NCBI RefSeq assembly: GCF_011761345.1
Contig: NZ_JAASRY010000005.1
Location: 186,001 to 250,000, forward strand
Direction: 5' to 3'
Source: Thalassobacillus devorans
GTDB lineage: Bacteria > Bacillota > Bacilli > Bacillales > Halobacillaceae
Length of the DNA: 64,000 nucleotides
Below the pieces are notes generated by a model that was given only the letters and a program-made list of their open reading frames with translations, did not search any database and was not told the DNA's origin. The first letter of the stretch is position 1, and each line of letters starts with the position of its first letter. Positions 27,553 to 35,002 of the stretch are shown piece after piece. The position numbers were made by a program, and so were the translations under genes.

Positions 27553-27560
27553 TAAGCGAT

Positions 27561-27604
27561 AAAGAGCGTTTTGAGTTTTTATATACCCAAACGCTCTTTT
27601 TTTC
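27561..27604 (+). terminator. Terminator after the kinase-like gene
   Basis: AAAGAGCGTTT pairs with AAACGCTCTTT, followed by a T run. Confidence 0.85.
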
Positions 27605-27688
27605 TTTTTGCTTTTTTAAAACAGTCTTATGAAAAATTATTAAAGAAGTGCGAAAGTAAGTGTTCTTTTAGATGAAAGGAGGAAGAAT

Positions 27689-28234
27689 ATGAAGCGAATA
27701 ATGGTAATTGGCGTTTCGGCAGGTGCTGGAAAGTCCACCTTTGCAACAGAGCTCGGGGAAATTTTGCGGATTGATGTCTATCATTTAGATGCTTTGTACT
27801 GGAGACCTCATTGGATCGAAGCACCATTCGAAGAATTTGAGGAAGCTCAGAGGGAAATTGCTGAACGGCAGACATGGATAATAGAAGGGAATTATAGTAA
27901 GACATTCGGTGTGCGGGAATATCGTGCGGATACTATTATTTATTTAGAGCTTCCGCGTTATGTCTGTGTGTATCGGGCACTGAAAAGGTGGGTGATGAAC
28001 CTAGGAAAGACAAGGCCTGATATGGGTGCAGGCTGCAAAGAAAAAATGGAGTGGAAGTTTCTGAAATACATAGTTACAACCTATAAAGATCGAAGAAGAA
28101 AAATGTATAAACGTTTTAAGCTCTGGAATGCGTCAGGTAAGGAGGTGATTGTATTAAAAAGTAAACAAGAGATACGATCTTACCTGCAAGATTTAAAAGC
28201 TAAACAAAACCAACTCAATAAACAGTTATCTTGA
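27689..28234 (+). CDS. FlaR-like P-loop (DNA topology modulation) protein
   Basis: 181 aa. GVSAGAGKSTFA is the Walker A (residues ~8-19); YHLDALYWRPHW, WIIEGNYSKTFGVR and DTIIYLELPRYVCVYRALKR match the adenylate-kinase-like FlaR/topology modulation proteins. True substrate unknown. AAAGGAGGAAG lies before the ATG. Single gene with its own terminator. Confidence 0.8.
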   Translation: MKRIMVIGVSAGAGKSTFATELGEILRIDVYHLDALYWRPHWIEAPFEEFEEAQREIAERQTWIIEGNYSKTFGVREYRADTIIYLELPRYVCVYRALKRWVMNLGKTRPDMGAGCKEKMEWKFLKYIVTTYKDRRRKMYKRFKLWNASGKEVIVLKSKQEIRSYLQDLKAKQNQLNKQLS

Positions 28235-28260
28235 CGGTGCTATCTCAGCATCGTTTTTAT
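28234..28260 (+). terminator. Terminator after the FlaR-like gene
   Basis: ACGGTGCT pairs with AGCATCGT around a 5-base loop, then TTTTTATTTT. Confidence 0.75.
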
Positions 28261-28266
28261 TTTTGG

Positions 28267-28440
28267 TCATTGTTCAAAATAATTTTTTACTTTCCAGTGT
28301 AAATTGTATTTGATATAGGTGTTCAACTTCGAAGCTAAGAGTTTTGCTTCCTGGTAATCTTCAAAAACCTTATCTGTATGGTCAAGTGGATTTTTTAATG
28401 TCTCGTTTTGTTGTGCAGTATTTCTAACAAGTTTATACAT
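28267..28440 (-). CDS. Small protein, 57 aa, unknown
   Basis: ATG at 28440 with GGGAGTG about 8 bases upstream. Begins MYKLVRNTAQQNETLKNPLD and ends in a basic, aromatic tail (LHWKVKNYFEQ). Not recognised. A TATACT-type -10 lies upstream on the minus strand. Clear ribosome site and codon pattern make it credible. Confidence 0.5.
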   Translation of the reverse strand: MYKLVRNTAQQNETLKNPLDHTDKVFEDYQEAKLLASKLNTYIKYNLHWKVKNYFEQ

Positions 28441-28522
28441 CTATACACTCCCTTTTTCTAACTAATGTTTAATGTTTGTATAATATAAGTATAACCTATA
28501 GGAATAAAAAAGCAAATGTTAC

Positions 28523-28690
28523 GTGGAAGACATTTATGAATATATGACTCCTTCCTTTCACCGTATTGCAGTGAAGAAAATTGTTTCTTTACTTAATAAA
28601 GAACGAAGTGAGATTGAAACAACCATAAAGGAAGAAAAACAAACGATTGACTTTCTGAATCGAATAATTGATGTATTTCTAAATGTATAA
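28523..28690 (+). CDS. Possible 55-aa helical protein
   Basis: Frame from GTG at 28523 (or ATG at 28544) to TAA at 28690; amphipathic, Glu/Lys/Ile-rich (VSLLNKERSEIETTIKEEKQ), likely one long helix. No ribosome site was found before either start, so coding is doubtful. It faces the Spo0E-like gene tail to tail. Confidence 0.3.
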   Translation: MEDIYEYMTPSFHRIAVKKIVSLLNKERSEIETTIKEEKQTIDFLNRIIDVFLNV

Positions 28691-28702
28691 AAGGCATTGA
28701 TA

Positions 28703-28891
28703 TTATTTGAGGTATTTTCTTTTTTGAAGCTCCATTAAATAGATATCGAGTTGCTGACTTACTTCCAATGTTTTTTTGTTCCTTAGACCTTCAGCTAAAC
28801 CGTATTTAACCATTTGGCTTCTCAGCTTATTAATGATGCGAAGTAGTTCACAATCAGATAGTCTGCAATTAATCGGGTATTTCGTACTCAT
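28703..28891 (-). CDS. Spo0E-family aspartyl-phosphate phosphatase
   Basis: 62 aa. LLRIINKLRSQMVKYGLAEG then TLEVSQQLDIYLMELQ: the SQxLD signature (residues 45-49) and flanking helices define the Spo0E family, which dephosphorylates Spo0A~P and delays sporulation. GGGCGTGA precedes the ATG on the minus strand. Which paralogue (Spo0E, YisI, YnzD type) cannot be told. Supports an endospore-forming host. Confidence 0.85.
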   Translation of the reverse strand: MSTKYPINCRLSDCELLRIINKLRSQMVKYGLAEGLRNKKTLEVSQQLDIYLMELQKRKYLK

Positions 28892-29045
28892 TCGTATTCA
28901 CGCCCTTTTTCATAAGTGTATATACGATTTATTGTCCTCCTATCATTAATGGGCCGAATAGCCTATTACTAAAATTATAACTGATATGGTGTAATAAAAT
29001 TGTGCCTATTCAGCAACATTCTCCTATTGGAGGGGAGGACAACTT

Positions 29046-29579
29046 ATGGAAAGACGCCATTGGCTGATTAAGTTAAGAAAAATACATCAATTAACCCAAG
29101 AGCAAGTAGCTGCCAGAGCATTTATCGAGAGATCTTATTACGCACAATTAGAATATGGTACAAAAAATCCAAGTAAGGAAGTGGCAAAAAAACTTGGGAA
29201 GGTTTTAGGATTTCATTATTCCAGCTTTGATCTGGAGGGAAACCCTTTTAGTTTTGCGTTGCAGCATTCCCCGATGGTTATTGCTCATTGTGACTTGGAA
29301 CTCCGTTATACTTGGATTTTTAACCCACACCAGGATTTTGAACCAACTGATGTCATTGGGAAAACAGATCAAGAGATTAATGAGAATGAGGGAACACTTG
29401 CGCTTATGGAATTAAAGAGAAATGTCATAGAAAAACAAATCCCAATTAGAAGGAAAATCACTTTTCCTCTTTCCGAGGGGAAAATCACCTATGATGTTTT
29501 TGGCCACCCTTTATATGACGACGAAAGTGAATTGATTGGAGTCGCCACCGCATCTACAGAATGGAGCAAAAAGGACTAA
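29046..29579 (+). CDS. XRE-type HTH regulator with PAS-like domain
   Basis: 177 aa. N-terminal HTH: LIKLRKIHQLTQEQVAARAF and YYAQLEYGTKNPSKEVAKKLGKVL (residues 7-55). The rest (about 70-170) reads like a PAS fold: SPMVIAHCDLELRYTWIFNP, DVIGKTDQEI, VFGHPLYDDESELIGVATAS. An HTH fused to a single small sensor suggests ligand- or redox-responsive control; target unknown. GGAGGGGAGG 6-7 bases before the ATG. Confidence 0.82.
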   Translation: MERRHWLIKLRKIHQLTQEQVAARAFIERSYYAQLEYGTKNPSKEVAKKLGKVLGFHYSSFDLEGNPFSFALQHSPMVIAHCDLELRYTWIFNPHQDFEPTDVIGKTDQEINENEGTLALMELKRNVIEKQIPIRRKITFPLSEGKITYDVFGHPLYDDESELIGVATASTEWSKKD

Positions 29580-29689
29580 TAGTATCAAAGACTATATGAT
29601 GGACATCAGCCCTGCCGAAAAATATGGATGATCGCGCACGCAAAATCATAGAACAGACTATATTGCGAGACAGCTGAAAGGAGAAGTAG

Positions 29690-30394
29690 ATGAAGCCTGT
29701 TGATGCAGCTTACAAATTTATTGAGGCTCATTACCCTGATTGTCAGGGTGCTTTATTAGCCGGGAGCGTCGTCCGTGGTGAAGCTACTGAAACATCTGAT
29801 TTAGATATTGTTATTTTTGATCAGAAACTATCCGCTTCTTATCGCCAGTCCTTACTTGAATTTGGCTGGCCGATTGAAGTTTTTGTACATAACATGATAT
29901 CCTATAAAGAATTTTTTAAGAATGATTGCGAGCGGGCAAGGCCTTCCATGCCGCGAATGGTTTCGGAAGGTATTGTCCTGAAAGATACTGGAATCATCCG
30001 TGGTATCAAACAAGAAGCTGATGATTTGTTGGATAAGGGGCCAGAAACTTGGAGTGAGGAAGCCATCACAACCAAGCGCTACTTTCTTACGGATACACTC
30101 GAGGATTTCATCGGTGCTTCAGACCGGGGGGAAGCATTGTTCATTGCTAATGAGTTGGCGTCCTTAACGAGTGAATTCGGTTTACGCACGAACCAACAGT
30201 GGATTGGTAAATCCAAATGGACAGTAAGGGCACTGAAAAATTATGATGAAACTTTTGCCGGAGAGTTCATCCAGGCTTTCGACAAGTTTTATACAACTGG
30301 TGTAAAAACGGAGATTCTATGCTTAGTTGACAGCATTTTAGAGCCATTCGGCGGAAGGTTATTCGAAGGATTCACTATAGGGAAACATAAATGA
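29690..30394 (+). CDS. Nucleotidyltransferase-domain protein
   Basis: 234 aa. LLAGSVVRGEATETSDLDIVIF (residues ~21-42) holds the GS...DxD motif of the pol-beta nucleotidyltransferase fold; the remainder is helical. Resembles aminoglycoside-nucleotidyltransferase-like or kanamycin-type families without a clear subfamily; no resistance claim is made. AAAGGAG 7 bases before the ATG. Single gene with terminator. Confidence 0.75.
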   Translation: MKPVDAAYKFIEAHYPDCQGALLAGSVVRGEATETSDLDIVIFDQKLSASYRQSLLEFGWPIEVFVHNMISYKEFFKNDCERARPSMPRMVSEGIVLKDTGIIRGIKQEADDLLDKGPETWSEEAITTKRYFLTDTLEDFIGASDRGEALFIANELASLTSEFGLRTNQQWIGKSKWTVRALKNYDETFAGEFIQAFDKFYTTGVKTEILCLVDSILEPFGGRLFEGFTIGKHK

Positions 30395-30409
30395 TCATTT
30401 TTTAATTAC

Positions 30410-30438
30410 ACGCCTAACTGCTGGGAGGCGTTTTTTTA
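30410..30438 (+). terminator. Terminator after the nucleotidyltransferase gene
   Basis: ACGCCT pairs with AGGCGT around a 10-base loop, followed by a T run. Confidence 0.75.
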
Positions 30439-30536
30439 TTGACAAAAATATTGTGTTAATCTTCTGAATTTGAAATAATTGGTACTAAGTTTTCCTTTCG
30501 TGGAAATACATACTGTTTTTAGAAAGAAGGAGAAAA

Positions 30537-31025
30537 ATGGACGTTCGTATAGAAACAGCAACCTTGGATGATGTTTCTGCTATTTATGACATCCAGGTTA
30601 AAGCCTTTACCCCGTTATTAGAAAAATATAAGGATTTTGATACAAATCCTGCAAATGAGCCCCTCGAACGAGTGGTATCCAGAATAAACAACCCAGATGG
30701 CGATTTCCATAAAGTTTTATATGAAAACGTACTGATAGGTGCTATTTATGTGTTCTGGAAAGAAGAAGAGTATTGGATCAGCCCGATGTTCATTTTGCCA
30801 GCTTATCAAGGAAAAGGTATTGCTCAACAGGCTCTTTATGCAGTCGAGCATTTATATCCGGATGCGGCTAGCTGGGAGTTGGCGACCATATTGGAAGAAG
30901 AACGAAATTGTTACTTTTATGAAAAAGCAGGATACAAAAAGACAGGAAGCATCGAACGGTTGAATCAGTATACAACCATAGTCTTTTATAAAAAACCGGT
31001 GGATAACCAAATGAGGAGTAAATAA
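30537..31025 (+). CDS. GNAT acetyltransferase
   Basis: 162 aa. WISPMFILPAYQGKGIAQQAL (residues ~80-100) is the acetyl-CoA loop; NCYFYEKAGYKKTGSIERL closes the fold. Substrate unknown. GAAGGAG before the ATG. The next GNAT gene starts 6 bases after the stop, so the two form one unit. Confidence 0.82.
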   Translation: MDVRIETATLDDVSAIYDIQVKAFTPLLEKYKDFDTNPANEPLERVVSRINNPDGDFHKVLYENVLIGAIYVFWKEEEYWISPMFILPAYQGKGIAQQALYAVEHLYPDAASWELATILEEERNCYFYEKAGYKKTGSIERLNQYTTIVFYKKPVDNQMRSK

Positions 31026-31031
31026 CTTATC

Positions 31032-31607
31032 ATGATAGAACTAGTTGGAGACAAGATTACATTGACAGAAGCAACAACCAGACACATCGACGAGTTGTAT
31101 TATTGGAAATTCGAGGAGAAAGAACAAGCAGCTAAAAAGTGGAACGGCCCCTATATCCCAGAACCGGAAAAGACTATGGAGGAGTATAGAGAAAGCTGGG
31201 AAATGAACTACTTCATCACAGATCAAGTGCCTAACACGCTTGTCATTTTAGCCGGTAACAAGTTGATTGGAACGGTCGGCTCCTATTGGATTGATAAACA
31301 TACCGACTGGCTGGAGACCGGCATCGTCATTTATGACAAACGTTACTGGAATGGCGGTTATGGAACCGAAGCATACAAACGCTGGATCAGTTATTTGTTT
31401 CAGGCTACGGACATTCACCGGCTTGGTATGTCTACATGGTCCGGGAACAGCAGGATGATAAAAGTTGCCGAAAAGGTTGGTATGAAAGAAGAAGCAAGAA
31501 TCAGGCAGGCCCGTATGGTTGATGGAACTCATTATGATGCGATTAAGATGGGGATCCTCAGGAAAGAATGGGAGCATCTTTCAAACCCCGGATTCTATGA
31601 AGTTTGA
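31032..31607 (+). CDS. GNAT acetyltransferase (RimJ/RimL-like)
   Basis: 191 aa. TGIVIYDKRYWNGGYGTEAYKRW (acetyl-CoA region, residues ~95-117) and NSRMIKVAEKVGMKEEARIR are family blocks. The pair with the preceding GNAT gene and a third at 26.4 kb make this stretch rich in acetyltransferases. AGGAGT precedes the start. Terminated at 31682-31708. Confidence 0.83.
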   Translation: MIELVGDKITLTEATTRHIDELYYWKFEEKEQAAKKWNGPYIPEPEKTMEEYRESWEMNYFITDQVPNTLVILAGNKLIGTVGSYWIDKHTDWLETGIVIYDKRYWNGGYGTEAYKRWISYLFQATDIHRLGMSTWSGNSRMIKVAEKVGMKEEARIRQARMVDGTHYDAIKMGILRKEWEHLSNPGFYEV

Positions 31608-31681
31608 ATTTAAAAGGGCTGGGTTCTGGCTGCGATTTTGGGCATGTTTATTGGAAGAAGAGAGAACAGATTTAGAAGAAT

Positions 31682-31708
31682 GAGGCAGCGAGGTGCTGCC
31701 TCTTTTAT
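31682..31708 (+). terminator. Terminator after the GNAT pair
   Basis: GAGGCAGC pairs with GCTGCCTC with a 5-base loop, then TTTTATTT. A weaker hairpin with T run follows at 31780-31802, and a minus-strand stem (TTGGCG/CGCCAA, 31836-31866) lies after the XRE-cupin stop. Confidence 0.8.
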
Positions 31709-31869
31709 TTACTTTAAGAAAATTCAACTATATTAAAGGATTAAAGTATAAGAAAAGACTAAGGCTTTCGCCATAAGTACTTGGCGACAAGCCAAGTTTT
31801 TCTAATTGGAAAGAGAATGAGTGAAAAATAAAATTTTGGCGGGGCAACCCAACACAACTTCGCCAAGCA

Positions 31870-32421
31870 TTATAGCATGTCTTCGAGCTCTGTGTCCGTA
31901 TACTGGGCGATCAGTACGACCGCCGTTTCATCCTCGATATTCTTGACAAAGTGGGGGACGGACGCATTCCAGCTAAAAGAGTCCCCTTCTCCCAGGGTGT
32001 AACAATCTTCCCCCTGCTGTGCATAAATCTTCCCACTTAATACGAGGTGGACCTCTTCACCATTGTGGGCATGTCCTTCTGCTGTAGAGGAGCCAGGAGG
32101 AATTTCCACCCGTTTCATTTTAAGTCCGCCTTTAGAGGTCAAATGCTCGACCTTCAACTGATCTTTATTATGAGTTGTCACTCGGCGCTCGTTTTTTCTG
32201 ACCACGTTCATACGCTGGTTTTTTTCTAATAACAGGTAGGGAAGTGGTATTTCTAAGAAATTAGCTACTGTCTGCAATGTAGAAATCGAAGGGGAAGTAT
32301 TATTGTTTTCCATATTGCTGATAAATCCTTTTGACAGGCCAGTTCCCTCACTCATTTTGGCGATCGTAATCTTTTTTCTTTGCCTGATTGTTCGAATTGT
32401 GGATCCTATATCCATGTTCAT
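31870..32421 (-). CDS. XRE-cupin transcriptional regulator
   Basis: 183 aa. HTH (residues ~9-62: IRTIRQRKKITIAKMSEGTG, LSKGFISNMENN), linker, then a cupin_2 barrel (~105-175) with GHAHNGEEVHLVLSGKI and SFSWNASVPHFVKN. This is the PuuR-like layout in which the cupin senses a small molecule. Divergent from the dioxygenase-DoxX pair, which it may control. GGAG lies before two possible ATGs (32421 and 32415). Confidence 0.85.
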   Translation of the reverse strand: MNMDIGSTIRTIRQRKKITIAKMSEGTGLSKGFISNMENNNTSPSISTLQTVANFLEIPLPYLLLEKNQRMNVVRKNERRVTTHNKDQLKVEHLTSKGGLKMKRVEIPPGSSTAEGHAHNGEEVHLVLSGKIYAQQGEDCYTLGEGDSFSWNASVPHFVKNIEDETAVVLIAQYTDTELEDML

Positions 32422-32475
32422 TCACTCCGGTTGTTTTCTTTTATGAAACATATATCTATATTAACAAAAAAACAG

Positions 32476-32505
32476 TTGACAATCCAGAGGGTTCGTTGTT
32501 AATAT
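32476..32505 (+). promoter_or_regulatory. Promoter of the dioxygenase-DoxX pair
   Basis: TTGACA, 18-base spacer, TAATAT. Confidence 0.65.
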
Positions 32506-32513
32506 ATATGTAA

Positions 32514-32529
32514 CTAATATTCATATTAG
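32514..32529. promoter_or_regulatory. Palindromic operator candidate
   Basis: Perfect palindrome CTAATAT-TC-ATATTAG just after the -10. Likely a repressor site; the XRE-cupin regulator encoded divergently is the first suspect, though a YodB/CatR-like regulator elsewhere is possible. Confidence 0.55.
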
Positions 32530-32565
32530 GAAACAAAAACAGCGAAGGGGAGGTGAAGTAACGAT

Positions 32566-33351
32566 ATGATGCCGTCTTATTTTGTAGCGCATGGGGCACC
32601 GTTACTTGCCCTTGAAGATAATCAGTACACAAATTATTTGAAAGAATTAGGGGAAGCATTGCCGCAGCCAAAAGCGATTGTACTTTTCTCAGCTCATTGG
32701 GAATCAGGGGTTCAGCAGGTAGGCGATGTAGAAGAATACCGTACTATTTATGATTTTGGAGGATTTTCGGAAGCTTTATATCAAATTGAATATCCAGCCA
32801 AAGGGTCTTCAGATGTAGTACAAAAAATAAAGGAAGCTTTTGCACAGCAGGAGATACCTTATGAGGTTGATAAAACAAGAGGATTGGACCATGAGGCCTG
32901 GGTGGTTCTGCGTATGATTTATCCAGCAGCAGATGTGCCGGTGGTTTCTATGTCGGTCAATCCCCATTTGACCCCACAGCAACAATATGAAATCGGGAAG
33001 GCTCTGGCTCCCTTAAGAAAAGAGGATGTATTGATTATAGGAAGTGGAGGCACTGTCCATAATCTTGGAGTTGTTAAGCTGCATCAGGACAACGGACAGA
33101 CAGATGCCTGGGCAGTTGAGTTTGATGACTGGCTGGAAGAGCAAATGACCAAGTGGAATCTTGAATCCTTATACAATTATAAAAAAGAGGCTCCTGCTGT
33201 TGATTTAGCAGTCCCTCCTTATGGAAATGAGCATTTTATTCCGATTTTTTATGCGATGGGAGCAGCCGATGAGGAAAAAAGCGCTAAATTAACTCATAGA
33301 AGCTACCGATATGGAAATCTAAGTCACAGTGTCTGGCAGTTTGGGAAATGA
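32566..33351 (+). CDS. Class III extradiol dioxygenase family protein (YgiD/DODA type)
   Basis: 261 aa. FVAHGAP near the start, VLFSAHWES, RGLDHEAWVVLRMIYP and GSGGTVHNLG carry the His residues that bind metal in LigB/DODA-type dioxygenases; E. coli YgiD belongs here. Probably opens catechol-type rings or removes related quinone precursors. GGGGAGGTGA before the ATG at 32566 (ATG at 32569 also possible). DoxX gene follows 27 bases later. Confidence 0.85.
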   Translation: MMPSYFVAHGAPLLALEDNQYTNYLKELGEALPQPKAIVLFSAHWESGVQQVGDVEEYRTIYDFGGFSEALYQIEYPAKGSSDVVQKIKEAFAQQEIPYEVDKTRGLDHEAWVVLRMIYPAADVPVVSMSVNPHLTPQQQYEIGKALAPLRKEDVLIIGSGGTVHNLGVVKLHQDNGQTDAWAVEFDDWLEEQMTKWNLESLYNYKKEAPAVDLAVPPYGNEHFIPIFYAMGAADEEKSAKLTHRSYRYGNLSHSVWQFGK

Positions 33352-33378
33352 TAAAAAATTACATTGGGGGAAATGATA

Positions 33379-33810
33379 ATGAATAATAAATATGCATGGA
33401 GTCAAGTGATATTACGTGTTGTATTAGGGCTTACCTTCTTCATCCATGGCCTTGTTAAGTTCCAGGATGGAATAGGTAATACGGCTGGCTGGTTCGATAG
33501 TATCGGATTGCCTGGATTTCTCGCTTATGCTGTAGCCTTACTTGAATTAGTTGGTGGGCTGGCAGTATTGTTTGGATTAGGCACAAGAGTCATTTCAGGC
33601 CTGTTTGTGGTCTTAATGGCAGGAGCAATCTTAAAAGTGAAACTCGCTGGAGGTTTCTTGGGAGATGGGCAAGGAGCAGGGTATGAGCTTGACTTGGTGT
33701 TACTTGCTATGTCACTTTACTTCCTGATTAATGGAAGCAAAAGCTTTGCGTTGGATCAGGTAATATCCAACTCCAATGAGAAAGATAATGAAACCTATCG
33801 TTCTGCATAA
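33379..33810 (+). CDS. DoxX-family membrane protein
   Basis: 143 aa, four transmembrane segments; LRVVLGLTFFIHGLVKFQDG and LELVGGLAVLFGLGTR are DoxX signatures. In B. subtilis DoxX proteins (CatD, MhqP) are paired with ring-cleaving dioxygenases in quinone-stress operons; the same pairing is seen here. Start at 33379, 8 bases after GGGGG. Confidence 0.87.
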   Translation: MNNKYAWSQVILRVVLGLTFFIHGLVKFQDGIGNTAGWFDSIGLPGFLAYAVALLELVGGLAVLFGLGTRVISGLFVVLMAGAILKVKLAGGFLGDGQGAGYELDLVLLAMSLYFLINGSKSFALDQVISNSNEKDNETYRSA

Positions 33811-33817
33811 AAACTAA

Positions 33818-33858
33818 ACAAAGCCTGGGAGCCATTTACTTGCTTCCAGGCTTTGTTA
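33818..33858. terminator. Bidirectional terminator, doxX / fdhD
   Basis: ACAAAGCCTGG pairs with CCAGGCTTTGT; T-rich on both sides between converging genes. Confidence 0.8.
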
Positions 33859-33862
33859 TATT

Positions 33863-34648
33863 TTACTGGTGAATACGTTCCGGGTGCGAATAAACGTTGA
33901 AGGACCCGCCTCTAATGAAGCCGACTGCAGTGATGTTCAAGTCATGAGCTAAATCAATCGCTAAATCAGTTGGAGCTGATTTAGACAATACGATTCCTAC
34001 TCCAATCTTCGCCGCCTTCGTCATGACCTCCGAGGAAATCCTCCCGCTGAAAACAAGCACCTTATCCCGCACGGAAATTTGATTCAACAAGCAATGCCCA
34101 TATAGTTTATCCAGTGCATTGTGTCTGCCAATGTCCGCACGTCCGACAATCATTTCATCGCCTGTGCAGATTGCCGCATTATGAACACCGCCTGTACCTT
34201 TGAAGACGTGGCTGGTTGCCTGCATCATATCCATTAATTTAATGCATTGGTCAGCAGTTATCGTCGTTTTTGAGGTGGAGGTTTTTGTGGTCTGGACATC
34301 ATTTTGAAAATAAAATTGTCTGCTTTTTCCGCAGCAGGAACCGATAAACCGTTTGGAAAAATCACGCTGGGTATTGATTTTACCTTCAATCTCAATGTAG
34401 GCAAAGCCTTGCTCTTCATCGATTTTAAAGTTTTTGATTTCACGTTGGAAACGGATGACGCCTTCAGAAGCCAGAAATCCGATTACCATTTCTTCCAGGT
34501 GGGCCGGAGTGCAGACCATCGTTGCGAATTCTTCCTCATTTATATAAATCGTCAGTGGAAATTCAGTGACAATATCATCTTCCACTTGTGTCATTTCTCC
34601 ATGATTAAATCTTGTTATCGTTCTCCTGATGGTTTTTTGATCTCTCAT
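33863..34648 (-). CDS. fdhD: Formate dehydrogenase accessory sulfurtransferase
   Basis: 261 aa. FdhD moves sulfur from IscS to the molybdenum cofactor of formate dehydrogenase. GTGGVHNAAICTGD and GRADIGRHNALDKLYG are family hallmarks. The cysteine loop reads SCCGKS (C105, C106) rather than the CxxC of E. coli. ATG at 34648 with GAGGTG 6 bases before it; the GTG at 34657 overlaps that site. Divergent from the OFA carrier; the only oxidoreductase candidate is the gene at 36.8 kb. Confidence 0.93.
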   Translation of the reverse strand: MRDQKTIRRTITRFNHGEMTQVEDDIVTEFPLTIYINEEEFATMVCTPAHLEEMVIGFLASEGVIRFQREIKNFKIDEEQGFAYIEIEGKINTQRDFSKRFIGSCCGKSRQFYFQNDVQTTKTSTSKTTITADQCIKLMDMMQATSHVFKGTGGVHNAAICTGDEMIVGRADIGRHNALDKLYGHCLLNQISVRDKVLVFSGRISSEVMTKAAKIGVGIVLSKSAPTDLAIDLAHDLNITAVGFIRGGSFNVYSHPERIHQ

Positions 34649-34762
34649 CTCAATCACCTCACTTTGGAACCGCTTATAAAAATCTCGTTATTAAAATATA
34701 CCGACTCATCTAAATAAAATACAAGCAATAAGAATCGGTCGATGTAAAATTTAGAAAAAATA

Positions 34763-34791
34763 TTGAAATTTCAGCTAAAAACCGCTATCAT
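34763..34791 (+). promoter_or_regulatory. Promoter of the OFA-carrier leader
   Basis: TTGAAA, 17 bases, TATCAT; predicts a transcript starting near 34798, about 205 bases before the coding start. Confidence 0.6.
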
Positions 34792-34797
34792 AATTTA

Positions 34798-34985
34798 TGT
34801 TCATAAAATTGTAACATTTAAGATGCGAGATAGCGATCCTGTCGTCGATTTTAAATGTCGTCAACTATTGCAAACGATTACTTTGGTGTACAAGTAGTGA
34901 GCCTGCTTGTAGCTAACACGTCGTCATTTGCTTTTGCATGGAAAAATTCTGCAAAAGTAAAGTGAGGGCGTTTTTTATTTTTTAT
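34798..34985 (+). ncRNA. Orphan structured leader (attenuator / riboswitch candidate)
   Basis: The leader has an 8-bp stem ACATTTAA/TTAAATGT enclosing a GC-richer segment, a second helix GTGT-ACAAG with CTTGT and ACAC, and a long terminal hairpin (34918-34971) with T run. The terminator sits directly before the ribosome site of the OFA carrier, so read-through must be controlled. I could not match it to any riboswitch class I know (not S-box, T-box, Moco, fluoride or c-di-GMP by conserved elements). The terminator is well supported; the ligand idea is inference. Confidence 0.6.
34918..34985 (+). terminator. Intrinsic terminator before the OFA carrier gene
   Basis: ACGTCGTCATTTG then CTTTTGCA pair with TGCAAAAG then AAAGTGAGGGCGT (few mismatches); 11-base loop; T6 then ATTTTTTT. 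It ends 17 bases before the TTG start codon. Confidence 0.75.
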
Positions 34986-35002
34986 AAAGGGAGTGAAATA
35001 GC

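Noticed and set aside
29580-29689. Gene remnant between the XRE-PAS and nucleotidyltransferase genes
   Set aside because: Short frames there gave no recognisable protein and no terminator or promoter of note.
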